Part shown: one piece after another, positions 36,115 through 44,905 of the stretch | How positions within the stretch are numbered: the first letter of the stretch is position 1 | Layout of the letters: each line of letters opens with the position of its first letter | Origin: JAWUVP01 sp034112285 | GTDB lineage: Bacteria; Pseudomonadota; Gammaproteobacteria; JABDGN01 | Assembly: GCA_034112285.1 (NCBI GenBank) | Contig: JAWUVP010000083.1 | Span: 1-63,260, forward strand | DNA length: 63,260 nt | Direction: 5' to 3' | Made by a program: the position numbers and the translations under genes | The notes under the pieces: model-generated | Told to the model about the DNA's origin: nothing | The model's database searches: none | What the model saw: the letters and a program-made list of their open reading frames with translations, nothing else

Positions 36115-37107
36115 ATGATTTCATTAAGCCTACAAGAAAAACTCCCTTGGCATTCAAAGCCTTGGGAGTTTTTTTTAAAGTGTTTACAAACTGATAGGGT
36201 GCCACAAGCAATCTTGCTTACCGGTCCTGCTGGCTTAGGTAAGCAACATTTTGCTGAGCAAATGGCGCGCCGTCTGCTTTGCCAATCCCCAGAAGCTGAG
36301 CTTGCCTGTGGTCAGTGCCAAGCTTGCCAGCAGCAATCTGCCGGATTTTGCCCTGATTTATATTATCTAATGCCAGAAGAGGGCAGCAACATCATTAAAA
36401 TTGATGCCGTGCGAGCCTTAACTAGCAACATTCGCCAAACCTCACAGTTAGGCGGTTTAAAAATCGTACTTATTTGCCCTGCTGAGGCGATGAACCGAGC
36501 GGCAGCCAATGCGCTGTTGAAAACCTTGGAAGAACCTAACAGTGACACTAAATTGATCTTGGTCAGCCATCAGCCCGAACAGTTATTAGCCACCATTCGC
36601 AGCCGCTGCCAAGTGCTTCCTTTCGTGCAGCCAGAAACCAGCACTTCTAAATTATGGCTTATAAATCAAGGAGCAAGCAATGTTTTAGAAGGCTTGTCAT
36701 TAACTGAAAATCTTCCGTTGGCTGCTTTGGCTTATTTAAAAAACGAAGCTTTACAGACTCAGCACCAGGAATTTTTTAGTGCATGGCACAGTTTTATGGA
36801 CAGGCATAACCCGATTGAATTTGCCGCTATCTGCGCAGCACAAGAGGGCGCGCCCATCATGCTTTGGCTCCAGCAACTTTATATCGATATATTACGCTTA
36901 CAAACACAAGCCAGCCCAGCCTTGGCACATAGCGGCCACCAAACTGAAATAAGCCAACAAAGCTCACGAATTAGTGTTGCTAGTTGCTTTAATGCACTCG
37001 ATGCCATTATTGAGATGCAAAAAACACTTCACAAACAGCCCCATCTTAACTTACAATTACAACTAGAATCATTATTCATTGATTTAATAGGAATACATGG
37101 CAACTGA
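36115..37107 (+). CDS. holB: DNA polymerase III subunit delta-prime HolB
   Basis: Clamp-loader subunit, 330 residues. The AAA+ fold is shown by ILLTGPAGLGKQHFAEQMA (P-loop-like), the zinc module CGQCQACQQQSAGFCPDLYY, ALLKTLEEPNSDTKLILVS and the arginine-finger motif TIRSRCQVLPF. The N-terminus LPWHSKPWEFFLKCLQTDRV matches the family, so the start is correct even though those codons encode a terminator-like hairpin. It overlaps the PilZ gene by 11 bp. Many gammaproteobacteria have tmk upstream; here icd is upstream. Confidence 0.92.
   Translation: MISLSLQEKLPWHSKPWEFFLKCLQTDRVPQAILLTGPAGLGKQHFAEQMARRLLCQSPEAELACGQCQACQQQSAGFCPDLYYLMPEEGSNIIKIDAVRALTSNIRQTSQLGGLKIVLICPAEAMNRAAANALLKTLEEPNSDTKLILVSHQPEQLLATIRSRCQVLPFVQPETSTSKLWLINQGASNVLEGLSLTENLPLAALAYLKNEALQTQHQEFFSAWHSFMDRHNPIEFAAICAAQEGAPIMLWLQQLYIDILRLQTQASPALAHSGHQTEISQQSSRISVASCFNALDAIIEMQKTLHKQPHLNLQLQLESLFIDLIGIHGN
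36137..36176 (+). terminator. Intrinsic terminator-like hairpin inside the first codons of holB
   Basis: AAAAACTCCC...GGC, loop ATTCAAA, GCC...GGGAGTTTTTT: an outer 6-bp GC-containing stem (36141-36146 with 36164-36169), a 2x2 T/T internal loop, an inner 3-bp stem and a run of eight T. It lies 22 bp after the holB ATG, encoding KLPWHSKPWEFFL. The position suits termination of icd or attenuation of holB. Confidence 0.75.
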
Positions 37108-37429
37108 TAACAAACCACATCTAGTCAACTTAAAACTTAAGCCCGATCAGCTGAGTGATTCGTATTTAGATTATATTCAAGGCGGCGGCTTATTTATAGC
37201 CACCCGTGAGCCGGACTATAAACTGGGTGAAGAGGTTTTTTTAAAAGTAGACCTTGAAGGCCTTGCAGAGCCATACCGTATTATCGGTAAAATTGTTTGG
37301 ATATCCACGCAAGCCGATGCCCAAGAATGGCCGCCAGGCATTGGCGTGCAATTTCAAGACGAAGCAGGCACGCAATTAAATGCAGAAATTCAAACCACCA
37401 TTGCAGCTTTGCACAAGCAAGGCGCATAG
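37097..37429 (+). CDS. pilZ: PilZ-domain protein (type IV pilus biogenesis PilZ)
   Basis: 110 residues with one PilZ domain: YIQGGGLFIATREPDYKLGEEVFLKVDLEG, then GKIVWISTQADAQEWPPGIGVQF. Like Pseudomonas PilZ itself, it lacks the N-terminal RxxxR c-di-GMP motif, and it lies right after holB, the same neighbourhood as the pilus-biogenesis PilZ of Pseudomonas. Likely needed for type IV pilus assembly, without nucleotide binding. Overlaps holB by 11 bp. Confidence 0.88.
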   Translation: MATDNKPHLVNLKLKPDQLSDSYLDYIQGGGLFIATREPDYKLGEEVFLKVDLEGLAEPYRIIGKIVWISTQADAQEWPPGIGVQFQDEAGTQLNAEIQTTIAALHKQGA

Positions 37430-37448
37430 CGCGCTTAAAAAGCATAAA

Positions 37449-38222
37449 CTATTGAGCTTTATTAAATAACGTATAAAAATTCTCAGTCGTATGCTTGGCA
37501 ATAAGCTCAAAAGGCTCATCTCGCAGTTCGGCAATAAATTCCCCGACATTTCTAACATAAGCCGGGTAATTAGGCTTACCGCGAAAGGGCACGGGGGCTA
37601 AAAAAGGTGAGTCGGTTTCGATTAGCATTCTATCAAGAGGCATTTTCTTGGCCACTTCTTGCAATTCTTTGGCATTTTTAAAGGTGACTATCCCTGAAAA
37701 TGACACGTAAAACCCCATATCCATAGCGGCTTGAGCCATATCCCAACTCTCTGTAAAGCAATGTAATACACCGCCCACTTCGGCTATATTTTCTTCAGCC
37801 ATAAGTTTGATGGTATCTTCGCGGGCATCACGAGTGTGTATAATCACCGGCAGGCCCAGCTGCTTAGCGGCACGAATATGGGTACGAAAGGCATCGCGCT
37901 GCCAGCTTAAATCGCCTTCACTGCGAAAATAATCTAATCCCGTTTCACCGATTGCTACCACTTTAGGCGCGTTGGCTAATTCAACTAGTTTCTCAACCGG
38001 GGTAACTTCTTGGCTATCGTTTGGGTGCACGCCAACGGAGGCATAAACGTTAGGGTAACGCTGTGCACAACTTAAAACATCAGGCAGCGTGGGTAAATCA
38101 ACAGAAACACAAAGCATGGTTTCGACGCCATTTTCTGTCGCAGCAGTAATAACATTATCTAAATTATTATCGTAGTTACTTAAATCAAGCATATTTAAGT
38201 GGCAATGAGAATCGACGATCAT
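37449..38222 (-). CDS. tatD: TatD-family metal-dependent DNase / hydrolase
   Basis: 257-residue TIM-barrel hydrolase. Metal ligands: IVDSHCHLNML (HxH), IGETGLDYF (Glu), VIIHTRDARED (His), GVLHCFTESWDMA (His) and MLIETDSPFLAPVPF (Asp). The family includes E. coli TatD and YcfH; the holB-pilZ neighbourhood fits the YcfH-type paralogue. In many relatives it follows pilZ on the same strand; here it is inverted and convergent with only 19 bp between stops. Confidence 0.93.
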   Translation of the reverse strand: MIVDSHCHLNMLDLSNYDNNLDNVITAATENGVETMLCVSVDLPTLPDVLSCAQRYPNVYASVGVHPNDSQEVTPVEKLVELANAPKVVAIGETGLDYFRSEGDLSWQRDAFRTHIRAAKQLGLPVIIHTRDAREDTIKLMAEENIAEVGGVLHCFTESWDMAQAAMDMGFYVSFSGIVTFKNAKELQEVAKKMPLDRMLIETDSPFLAPVPFRGKPNYPAYVRNVGEFIAELRDEPFELIAKHTTENFYTLFNKAQ

Positions 38223-38670
38223 AAGTGTTCTTTGGTAGTTGAATATACGGTGAGTTTAGCAGATTAAAGGTTATATCAACAGCAAGGTTTGTGGCTGTGA
38301 CTAGGCAGCAGGTTAAAACAAAAGACAACAAGCACGTTGTTGGGGCGGTTCTTGTAGCAACGACGACCACCGCAACAAGCCCGTCGTTGCGTGGAGCGCA
38401 GCGACGGTGAAGACGTTGGGGCAGCTCTTGTAGCGACGACGACCACCGCAACAAGCCCGTCGTTGCGTGGAGCGCAGCGACGGTGAAGACGTTGGGGCAG
38501 CTCTTGTAGAGACGATGACCACCGCAAGCCCGTCGTTGCGAGGAGCACAGCGACGCGGCAATCTCATGAATTACACTGTAGTCTAGAACATTGCCGCGTC
38601 GCTACGCTTCTCGCAACGCCGAGCGGAAGGAGTAGAAAAAGACGATTCTATACTGTGATAATGACCTTAC
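38223..38670. repeat. 448-bp gap filled by REP-derived tandem repeats and a REP pair
   Basis: No gene. From 38339 three copies of a 76-bp unit occur (38339-38414, 38415-38490, 38491-38563), each containing the REP core GTCGTTGCG. The third copy has a 3-bp deletion and runs into a full REP element (38529-38566). An inverted REP half faces it at 38590-38619, giving a BIME-like pair. Long open frames crossing it on the minus strand encode only repeat peptides. Confidence 0.85.
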
Positions 38671-39927
38671 TTAATCTTCGCGAATCCAAACCAGCAGCAA
38701 CAGCGCAATAAATAAGTAAATAGGCATTATTAACATAGCATGCTGATAATCGGCCACGCTAAAATAGGGCGCTCCCGCTACCATTTTGCCTGACCAGCTC
38801 AAATCAAGTAATTTCCCAACCAAGGGTTCTGTAAAAGCACCAAACAGAGCATCGCCACTATTAATTAAGGCAATCACCGTGGCAGCAACGGCGAGTGGAT
38901 TTAACAACCTGCCCACAGCAAAACCGAGCATAAATGCACCGGTTCCAAAGCCGAATAAAAACAAGAACACCGCTAACAAGCTTAACGGTAAATGCGGGAT
39001 ATAGACCACGATTAAAAAAGTGACTAATGCTAAGCCCGAGCCATAAGCCATAACACGACGCTTGCTCATCCATCGGTCTGAAATTAAGCCCAGCAGCGGG
39101 CCACCCACGGCTAAACCTAAAAAGGCCAGCGTAATAAACGTTGCCGCTTCAGTCGGCTTCAAATGATAAGCTTGCTGCACAAAAGGGTGCCCCCATAGGC
39201 CGGCAAACACGGCGATAGGTGAATAGGCCAAACCACTATAGAAGGTCAGCAACCAGTTTTGCTTATTAGCAAACACCATTTTCACACCGCGCCAGTAACT
39301 TTGTGGCGCCGTTTTTTCAGGCAGCTCAAGGCTATCGGGCGCTTTATGTTTGTCGCGAACGACCACTAAAAACAATACCGCCATGCCCATGCCGATGTAT
39401 CCCCAATCAAGCAAGCCCGAACGCCAGCCAAATTTATGCATCATGATCGCCAAGGGCGCTTGCCCAAAGATGGCGCCCATCATGGCGGCAGTGGCTAATA
39501 AACCACCGATAAAAGCAAACCGATTGGCTGGAAACCACACTGCGGCCATTTTCATGTAGCTCACCGTTGCAAAAGCCACCCCGAGCCCCATTAACAAACG
39601 CGCGCCAATCGCGCTGCTTAAGCTATGAGCATTGGCGAACCAAAACAAGCCCAGCGCACTGACTAACAAGGCTATGGCCGCTAAAACACGCGTGCCAAAA
39701 CGATCGATCAACACACCGACAAACAGTTGCATCACCATATAAGAGTAAAAATAAGTCGCCACCAAATTACCTAAACCCGCACCATGAATCTTAAATTCTT
39801 GCATTAATTCATGAGTAATTAAGCCTGGGTAAACTTGAAGAATGAATTTATAAAATAAAAAGAAAGCACATAAGCTGATAACAACCCATGGATAATGTTT
39901 TTTTTGCGTGAAATGAATCGGTGTCAT
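38671..39927 (-). CDS. MFS transporter
   Basis: 418 residues with 12 hydrophobic segments. It opens HYPWVVISLCAFFLFYKFIL, followed by LVATYFYSYMVMQLFVGVL and IDRFGTRVLAA as the loop 2-3 motif, and LLMGLGVAFATVSYMKMAAVW in the fourth helix. The pattern resembles the other MFS gene at 31313-32596, especially the Y-S-Y-x-x-M-Q segment, so they are likely paralogues or members of one subfamily. Substrate unknown. A leader with AGGAGA lies just before the ATG. Confidence 0.85.
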   Translation of the reverse strand: MTPIHFTQKKHYPWVVISLCAFFLFYKFILQVYPGLITHELMQEFKIHGAGLGNLVATYFYSYMVMQLFVGVLIDRFGTRVLAAIALLVSALGLFWFANAHSLSSAIGARLLMGLGVAFATVSYMKMAAVWFPANRFAFIGGLLATAAMMGAIFGQAPLAIMMHKFGWRSGLLDWGYIGMGMAVLFLVVVRDKHKAPDSLELPEKTAPQSYWRGVKMVFANKQNWLLTFYSGLAYSPIAVFAGLWGHPFVQQAYHLKPTEAATFITLAFLGLAVGGPLLGLISDRWMSKRRVMAYGSGLALVTFLIVVYIPHLPLSLLAVFLFLFGFGTGAFMLGFAVGRLLNPLAVAATVIALINSGDALFGAFTEPLVGKLLDLSWSGKMVAGAPYFSVADYQHAMLIMPIYLFIALLLLVWIRED

Positions 39928-40665
39928 ACTAATCTCCTACACAGATGCTGGTGTTCTAAAGTGGATAATTAAAAATAGAAATAAAACAGAAACGCCCTAA
40001 TGTCTTACACACTAGGGTTGGTAATTCGAATGATGCGCTGATTGTTTAATGGGTAGTTCATTATTCGAGATTAGCATGAGGTTAATTGGGCTGTCAAGCG
40101 CACGTCGCAGGGTGTAGGCCCCAAGTAGTAATGTCCGGTTTATCCCAAGTTAAAATGTCCGGCATAGAAAATATTTAACAAAAACTCCACACAATGTACT
40201 ATCGATGGCGCACACCATATTTGGTTTGAAGAGCATGGCCCAAAGCCTGGTAACAGCCTTGAATTGCTGGTGGGGAAAGTCCTCCAATTTACATATCCAC
40301 TACCTTTTGTTTTCGATAGTGCCATATTAAAATTGACTAAAAATATTAATTAAGTGCAACAGTAATACATACCGTATAGCGTTAGGATACATGTCATCCC
40401 GGTGAGAAAAACAGGGCCACAATAGCCGCTTGCAACGTCAGGACTTGGACCTATTGCTTTAGTAAATGAAACTGTTGCCGATGGGGCAGGTTTTTGCTAA
40501 TACACTAATTTTCTTTATAGTCTTACCATGCCTAAGATCTACTGGGTCTATCCCTACAACTTTAATTTAATCTGTATGATGAACCACCATTTTATGATAA
40601 TATTCCCTCCAAGTTTCGGTGAAGAATCTGATGCCGCACAACAATAATAAAGGGTTAATCTACAA
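39928..40665. other. 738-bp degraded intergenic region
   Basis: No complete gene. A weak hairpin CCCTA...TAGGG lies near 39,993-40,015. Two direct copies of TGTCCGG at about 40,133 and 40,155, with GTAATGTCCGG spacing, look like an insertion-sequence end, but no transposase is seen. A plus-strand frame from about 40,199 to its stop near 40,353 encodes a plausible but unrecognised peptide (TIDGAHHIWFEEHGPKPGNS and on), possibly a gene fragment. Confidence 0.4.
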
Positions 40666-41952
40666 ATGTCTGTATTTAAAAAAATTTCTGTACTTAATGT
40701 TCTTCTCTTTATAATCCATTTTAATGTTCAAGCCGCTGGCTGCATAAATTGGGCACCCGGTACATTTGGGCCGACCACGGTTGGACAACCGGGTGGTGAT
40801 GATCAAATTTCAGCTGATAGTGGTATATATTGGCTTAAGAATAGCGCTAACAATGCACAAGAATTAGACGCTCCAGCCTGTCAATTAAAGGCTGATCCTG
40901 CCGCAAAAAAACAATGTCTAAAAAAATTAAAAGCAACGGGTTACTTTGATTCAAGTAAACCCACCATTATTTTTATCCATGGTTGGCAGCCAGCCACCGT
41001 TGAAAATAAAAATCGTTTCGATTTTTGTTACAATTATAATCTCAAAAAGGGCAAGCCCGCTAAAACCATAAATACGTTAACAGAATGGGCTGGTTGGAAT
41101 GTTGGCGTATTCTATTGGAACCAATACGCCGATGAACTAAGCCCCACTGATGCAGAAGCAAAGATATATTCAGTCAATGGCTTGCGCAGTATGCGCTGGA
41201 AGTATAACTGGACCAACCCGTATGATAACAAACTTAGTTCAAGCTACTGCTCTAAAAAACAAGCTGCTTGTGTCATGCAAACCAATAAGCAAGGTGAGCC
41301 ATTAGATATTGTGCAAATGGCTTATCAAGATTACATTGCAGCGATGCCATCAAGCACCCAATACCACTCTAAACAAATTCGTATTGCAGGGCAATCACTC
41401 GGCACACAAATCGCTATTCAGCTAACCGGCAAGCTATTGCTAGACTCACAAGCTGCTCCAGAGCCTACTCGACTTGCACTCATGGACCCTTACTTTACAC
41501 CTGACAATAAATCGACCAAATTAAATCACCTGCCAAATTCGGTTGCTGATTTTAATGCTGAGGTTGTTCACAACATATTACAAACCCACCCAGATTTTCC
41601 AATCAGCGTTTTTAGAACCTCTGATCTGAGCCAAGCGCCTAATGCAAACCCAGGAGATGAATTAAACGCTCAAGTGGCCTATACTCAACTTTTCCCTAAT
41701 TACATGTACTCAACCAATGAAAATGACCGACAACTAAACAAGCACATCTCGTCAATATACTTGTATTTTTATTCAAATAAATTCTCGGCTAATCCGTATG
41801 TTGCAGCAGGTGATAACTACATTACCGCACAATCATCCGACAGTGAAATAGTTAACTTAATGAGACATAAACGATATCAAGTTGCGAGTGCGAAGCATGA
41901 TAGCTTTTTAGATTTTTGGAATTCGTCTTTTGTGGATGTAAAACCAAAGTAG
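40666..41952 (+). CDS. Secreted alpha/beta-hydrolase, lipase-like
   Basis: 428 residues with a signal peptide (hydrophobic VLNVLLFIIHFNVQAAG), so exported. The hydrolase fold shows PTIIFIHGWQP (oxyanion-hole strand), the nucleophile elbow IAGQSLGTQIAIQL (G-x-S-x-G), a candidate acid in LALMDPYFTP and a candidate His in ASAKHDSFLDFW. About six cysteines could form disulfides outside the cytoplasm. The pattern recalls secreted lipases of the PF00151-like group, but I cannot place it in a family. Isolated on both sides, it may act on host or environmental lipids (inference). Confidence 0.65.
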   Translation: MSVFKKISVLNVLLFIIHFNVQAAGCINWAPGTFGPTTVGQPGGDDQISADSGIYWLKNSANNAQELDAPACQLKADPAAKKQCLKKLKATGYFDSSKPTIIFIHGWQPATVENKNRFDFCYNYNLKKGKPAKTINTLTEWAGWNVGVFYWNQYADELSPTDAEAKIYSVNGLRSMRWKYNWTNPYDNKLSSSYCSKKQAACVMQTNKQGEPLDIVQMAYQDYIAAMPSSTQYHSKQIRIAGQSLGTQIAIQLTGKLLLDSQAAPEPTRLALMDPYFTPDNKSTKLNHLPNSVADFNAEVVHNILQTHPDFPISVFRTSDLSQAPNANPGDELNAQVAYTQLFPNYMYSTNENDRQLNKHISSIYLYFYSNKFSANPYVAAGDNYITAQSSDSEIVNLMRHKRYQVASAKHDSFLDFWNSSFVDVKPK

Positions 41953-42229
41953 TAAAACAGCTCTGCCACCGAATTCCGCGCGTGGTGTGTGAGGCCAATG
42001 GGGAAATGAGGTCGAACATTTATTTTCTTTTTATTGTCGACTTGCCTAATATAATAACCGCATTAGCTTAAGATATAATCAACAGGATTTAAAGGTGCAC
42101 GTTATTTCAGGGCAAGAGTGTCAAAACTTCAGCCATGTGGTTAACTATCCCTTAAGCTTTGTTTGATAAGATATTATTAAGATGAAATGTCTAGCTTAAT
42201 CTATTTATCTAATATTTCTTGAGGAACAC

Positions 42230-43546
42230 ATGCGATTCACCAAAATTTTTGAGTTGAGGGGCGTTAGGCCTGGCCAAGGCGGTACTGCCGCCGCGGCTGC
42301 GTCCGAAGAACACTCTGTAGCTGCGGTAGCGTTGCTGGTGCGAGAGGATGGCCGAGCTGAACTACGTTATTTTAGGTGTGATAACGCGGAAAGAATAACC
42401 GCGCTACGCCCTGGTGTTTATCCATTGTTTTTAAATCCAGATATTGTCTGGTTACAAGGGCTAAATGATGCTCACATTATTGATGCGGCTATGTCGCGAA
42501 ACGGCCGATATTTGCTGCTGGTTAGCTCGAATAAAATTTTTTATTACAACTTATCATCTGGCCAATTAATCTTGCCTATAGAAGGCCCCAGTATCGTCCA
42601 AAAGTTACAAGTATTGTGTGTAGAAAACATTAGAGAAGATGAGGCGTCAATTAGACAAAAAGCTGCGTATCTACCTCATAGTTTAGGCTGTAACTTTGGA
42701 TTCCTGAGGTATTCTAGTAAAGACTTACCTGAAGGGTTTAAACCAACTTGTTGTGCAATTGATGAGGCCGGCAATGGGATCTTAGGGGGTGAGGATGGCC
42801 TTATGGCTTGCGCCGCCGCCGGCGCTACTCTAAGTGCAATTAATAGATGTGACGCGGTCTACGCTTGTAGCTATAATTCTTACGATAACGTTTGGGCCTT
42901 TATGACAAAGTCTTGCGTTCTCACACTGACTCGCGACCCAGCGTTAACAACAATCTGGACGAACTTCGGTGCTCTACAGCAAGAGTATCACTACCCTGAA
43001 TTGGATAACCTAGCGCACCACTGTGCGGTTGGCGTTTTCAAGGATTATCTTATTATGTCTTTCCAGGGGCAACTCCAAGTTCTTAAAAGAAGCGTGGGAA
43101 AGCTCGCGCAGCAGATATGGGGCAAAGCGCTGCGGGTAAGCTGCATTAATGTTTATCCAGATGGAGCTGTAGACTTGGCTTGTATAACGAGTTATGGCAG
43201 CGAAAATCAAATTATCAGACCTGGGATTCTGGGATTTCACATCGACCCGTCTAGGTCAGAGCTGACTTTACACAAAGAATTTGGTAAAAATATATACCCC
43301 AATCAAACCGCGTTTGAGCAGTTCACACGGGGCTCTTTTTGTGATCTTAAGAAGCCTTATGTGCAAAATAGCGTTTTGTCTATAAGAGATAAAAATTTTA
43401 GCTATATTCTGTTTACTGGAAATGTAGCAGGTTGGGATGAGCCTTTTGATTCTTCTGATCATTCTATCCGTTTTACTGCCATTAAACGCTATTCAAGAAT
43501 GAGGGCTCGTAAGATTCTAATAACTTTTAAGCTATCGTTCGATTAA
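42230..43546 (+). CDS. Unrecognised 438-residue protein, possible beta-propeller
   Basis: I do not recognise a family. The ATG has a good GAGGAA Shine-Dalgarno (TTGAGGAACACATG). No signal peptide or membrane span is visible. The sequence has repeated strand-like segments with G-x-Y-L-L-L, NKIFYYNL, NGILGGEDGLMACAAAGATL, NVWAFMTKSCVLTLTRDP and FKDYLIMSFQGQLQVLKR, spaced about 45-60 residues, as in WD40-like or Kelch-like propellers. The first 30 codons are unusually GC-rich and Ala-rich. It sits in an accessory stretch between a secreted hydrolase and a drug transporter; an effector or a sensor role are both guesses. Confidence 0.45.
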   Translation: MRFTKIFELRGVRPGQGGTAAAAASEEHSVAAVALLVREDGRAELRYFRCDNAERITALRPGVYPLFLNPDIVWLQGLNDAHIIDAAMSRNGRYLLLVSSNKIFYYNLSSGQLILPIEGPSIVQKLQVLCVENIREDEASIRQKAAYLPHSLGCNFGFLRYSSKDLPEGFKPTCCAIDEAGNGILGGEDGLMACAAAGATLSAINRCDAVYACSYNSYDNVWAFMTKSCVLTLTRDPALTTIWTNFGALQQEYHYPELDNLAHHCAVGVFKDYLIMSFQGQLQVLKRSVGKLAQQIWGKALRVSCINVYPDGAVDLACITSYGSENQIIRPGILGFHIDPSRSELTLHKEFGKNIYPNQTAFEQFTRGSFCDLKKPYVQNSVLSIRDKNFSYILFTGNVAGWDEPFDSSDHSIRFTAIKRYSRMRARKILITFKLSFD

Positions 43547-43732
43547 ACGTTAATCTCCTTATTTCTATGACTGCTGCACCAATCAATATTTCATTACCTT
43601 CAGGCACAATATTTATAATAACAGACGTTTTGCATACCGGGTAATTAGCTGGGAGCACCATATCACTAAAGCTCTTTAAATTGTGCAAGGTCGGCTCAAA
43701 ACATGCTATATTCGCGCAAACAGGAAAAAAAC

Positions 43733-44902
43733 ATGCAACATCATTCACGTGCTTTATTAGCCCTCATTTTAGCCCCTTTCGTTTTTAGCTTTGCCTTTGC
43801 GCTCGATATCTACGTGCCAGTGGTGCCGCATATGCGCGCGGTGTTTCATGCGTCGCAATTTATGGTGCAAATGACCCTAAGCTTATTTTTGCTTGGCCTG
43901 GGGCTTGGCCAACTACTTATGGGGCCATTAGCCGACAAATATGGCCGTTGGAAAGTGCTTTTCATTTCGGCACTATTATTTAGCTTAACCAGCCTGATTT
44001 GCGCCTTATCAAACAGCATTATCACCATGCTCATTTCGCGTGTGTTTTGCGGAGTAGGGGCCTGTGGTTTATTAATTGTCTCCTTTGCCATTGTGCGCGA
44101 TTTGTATTCGGGTGACGAGAGTGCACAGCTTTATAGTTGGCTCAATGCCGCCATTGGCGTATCGCCTACCTTTGCCCCCATCATTGGCAGTTTGCTAGCC
44201 GCTGTTTGGGGATGGCGTGCCGTGTTCTGGTTTTTAGTGTTGATGGGAATAGTGGTTGCAATATTAATTTGTGCTTTTGTGCGTGAAACCTTGCCGGTTA
44301 GTAAACGGGTGCCGGTCGACAGACAGGTGTTCAAACGATATTTGACCTTATACAGTCATCGTACCTTCATTAAATATACCTTGTTTGCTAGCTTTGGTGT
44401 GGCGACGTGTTTTTCATTTTTTTCTGTTTCTCCATTTATTATTATCAATTTGCTGCACGTGCCAGAGATTCATTTTGGGCTTTATTTTGCGGTGTTTGGG
44501 GTGGTGTTAATTATTGGCGGTATATTAGCGGGTAAATTAAACGTTACAATTGGACTAGATAAAACAATTAACATTGGCTTAAGTTTATTAATGCTTGGTG
44601 GGGTTTTAATGCTAGCGACTAATCTTTTAATTGGTTTGCATCTATGGAGCTTTTTAATAACCATGGCTATTGCTTGTTGCGGCGCGGTGTTTTGCATTGG
44701 TGCAGGTGCTGCTGGGGCTATGGAGCCTTTTCCAAATATTGCCGCAACCGCAGCGGCAGCTTTTCAAGCGGGTGAGTTTTTAATTGCTGCTTTAATAGGG
44801 ACTATATTAATGCACTTTCCGGTCACTTCGAGTATTTCCTATGCGATTACGCTTATTATTATTTCGCTTCTAGGTGTGAGTGTAAAATACCTTACCAAGT
44901 AG
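43733..44902 (+). CDS. MFS multidrug transporter, Bcr/CflA family
   Basis: 389 residues from the ATG at 43733 (AGGA eight bases upstream); an in-frame ATG at 43703 is less likely. The 12-TM drug:H+ antiporter signature ALDIYVPVVPHMRAVF occurs in TM1, GPLADKYGRWKVLF after TM2, SRVFCGVGACGLLIVSFAIVR in TM4 and the antiporter motif near NAAIGVSPTFAPIIGSLLA in TM5. Probably exports toxic small molecules. Convergent with the recombinase gene, 3 bp apart. Confidence 0.9.
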   Translation: MQHHSRALLALILAPFVFSFAFALDIYVPVVPHMRAVFHASQFMVQMTLSLFLLGLGLGQLLMGPLADKYGRWKVLFISALLFSLTSLICALSNSIITMLISRVFCGVGACGLLIVSFAIVRDLYSGDESAQLYSWLNAAIGVSPTFAPIIGSLLAAVWGWRAVFWFLVLMGIVVAILICAFVRETLPVSKRVPVDRQVFKRYLTLYSHRTFIKYTLFASFGVATCFSFFSVSPFIIINLLHVPEIHFGLYFAVFGVVLIIGGILAGKLNVTIGLDKTINIGLSLLMLGGVLMLATNLLIGLHLWSFLITMAIACCGAVFCIGAGAAGAMEPFPNIAATAAAAFQAGEFLIAALIGTILMHFPVTSSISYAITLIIISLLGVSVKYLTK

Positions 44903-44905
44903 ACC

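Noticed and set aside
38339..38563. Possible CRISPR array
   Set aside because: The units are contiguous 76-bp tandem copies with no variable spacers, and no cas genes are nearby.
38185..38567. Overlapping minus-strand open frames encoding peptides such as RRCAPRNDGL
   Set aside because: They are translations of the REP/76-bp repeats in several frames, have no ribosome sites, and repeat the same peptide; not genes.
40389..40515. Minus-strand open frame reading PAPSATVSFTKAIGPSPDVA and on
   Set aside because: Short, begins without a start codon after a stop, no recognised family; may be a fragment but not supportable.
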